A stretch of 6,178 nt of DNA from assembly GCA_019307645.1 (NCBI GenBank), contig JAFDJF010000228.1:1-6178 (forward strand), written 5' to 3'. A program made the position numbers and the translations under genes. This DNA comes from Deltaproteobacteria bacterium. GTDB lineage: Bacteria; Desulfobacterota; DSM-4660; Desulfatiglandales; Desulfatiglandaceae. The notes beneath the pieces were generated by a model. That model worked only from the letters and a program-made list of their open reading frames with translations. It was not told the DNA's origin and did not search any database. Positions 5,629 through 6,178 of the stretch are shown here, piece after piece. Every line of letters begins with the position of its first letter. The first letter of the stretch is position 1.

Positions 5629-6178
5629 TCGACAGCCTCTACCTCGCCTGGCAGTACATCCGCTTCAACAGGATCAAAACCATTATCCTGGTGACGAGCA
5701 TCACCCTGATCGCCGTGTTGCCGCTTTCTCTGGAGATCCTGTTTTCCGAAAGTGAACGGCAATTGCTGGCGCGGGCCGAATCGACGCCCCTTTTGGTCGG
5801 AGCCAAAGGGAGCGCCCTCGACCTGGCCATGAACAGCCTCTATTTCGACGACGAAGTCCCGGAACTGATGACCATGGCGGCGGCCGACCGAATCTATGAT
5901 ACCGAGCTCGCCTTACCGATTCCGCTCTATGTGCGTTTTCAGACTCGCGGTCACCCAATCGTCGGCACGACCTTCGATTACTTCGATTTTCGAGGGTTGA
6001 CGATCGAAAAGGGTCAATCCTTGACCCTGCTCGGTGATTGCGTACTTGGCGCCAAGGTCGCTGTTGAACTCGGTCTGGAACCGCGTGAAAGCCTGGTCTC
6101 TTCGCCGGAGAACCTGTTCGACCTGGCCGGAGTTTACCCACTCAAAATGAGGGTGGTCGGCGTTCTGGCGCCGAGCCA
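5625..6178 (+). CDS. FtsX/MacB-type ABC permease, N-terminal part (runs off window)
   Basis: ATG at 5625 overlaps the ATPase stop (ATGA), with AGGGGG (5613-5618) six bases upstream. The frame stays open to the window end, giving 184 residues of a family usually about 380-430 long. A short amphipathic start (LAWQYIRFNRIKT) leads into one membrane helix at about 18-40. Then comes the beginning of a MacB-like periplasmic domain: TPLLVGAKGSALDLAMNSLYF (54-74), then LGDCVLGAKVAVELGL (136-151) and the closing strand MRVVGVLAPS (175-184). The other three membrane helices would follow outside the window. With the ATPase it should form a mechanotransmission-type ABC complex in the inner membrane. The 'LLVGAKGS' segment recalls permeases of LolCE/MacB relatives found with small periplasmic partners in proteobacteria. 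Confidence 0.88.
   Translation, partial: MIDSLYLAWQYIRFNRIKTIILVTSITLIAVLPLSLEILFSESERQLLARAESTPLLVGAKGSALDLAMNSLYFDDEVPELMTMAAADRIYDTELALPIPLYVRFQTRGHPIVGTTFDYFDFRGLTIEKGQSLTLLGDCVLGAKVAVELGLEPRESLVSSPENLFDLAGVYPLKMRVVGVLAPS

Noticed and set aside
5701..6141. Minus-strand 146-codon frame
   Set aside because: It lies antisense to the permease gene, which has a clear start, ribosome site and family pattern. The arginine- and proline-rich translation is typical of a shadow frame.

Overview
This window looks like an accessory or metabolic stretch of a Gram-negative (diderm) bacterial chromosome. The evidence is an outer-membrane beta-barrel protein, several Sec-type signal peptides and a FtsX/MacB-class ABC module. 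Coding GC is moderate and intergenic DNA is AT-rich. I cannot name the genus. A proteobacterium or a Desulfobacterota-like lineage would fit, but that is an impression rather than a result.

Left block (1-2814). On the minus strand are an outer-membrane beta-barrel gene, cut by the window edge probably only a few codons before its end, and upstream of it a TetR/AcrR-family regulator gene. Divergent from these, on the plus strand, is a secreted metallo-beta-lactamase-fold hydrolase. The regulator has an intact helix-turn-helix half. Its C-terminal half appears damaged by an internal deletion that changed frame: the family-like tail is still readable in another frame. The 170-bp divergent spacer holds two 16-bp operator-like dyads of the same 6-4-6 layout, a perfect 14-bp palindrome, facing TTGACA boxes, a TATAAT box and a possible 21-codon leader ORF. 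A half-site matching one operator over 10 bases lies just in front of the barrel gene. The simplest model is a local regulon in which the TetR protein controls itself, the hydrolase and perhaps the barrel protein.

Middle block (2815-3139). This gene-free, AT-rich spacer contains a 12-bp perfect palindrome and a long 16-pair hairpin after the hydrolase gene.

Right block (3140-6178, running off the edge). This is a tightly coupled plus-strand operon. It encodes a large membrane protein of unknown function (signal peptide, long periplasmic domain, two membrane helices, second periplasmic domain), a LolD/MacB-type ABC ATPase starting with TTG, and the first 184 residues of a FtsX/MacB-type permease. 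Both junctions are 4-base stop/start overlaps. This resembles a mechanotransmission-type ABC system with a dedicated membrane partner; its substrate cannot be read from the sequence.

No tRNA, rRNA, CRISPR array or complete insertion sequence was seen.
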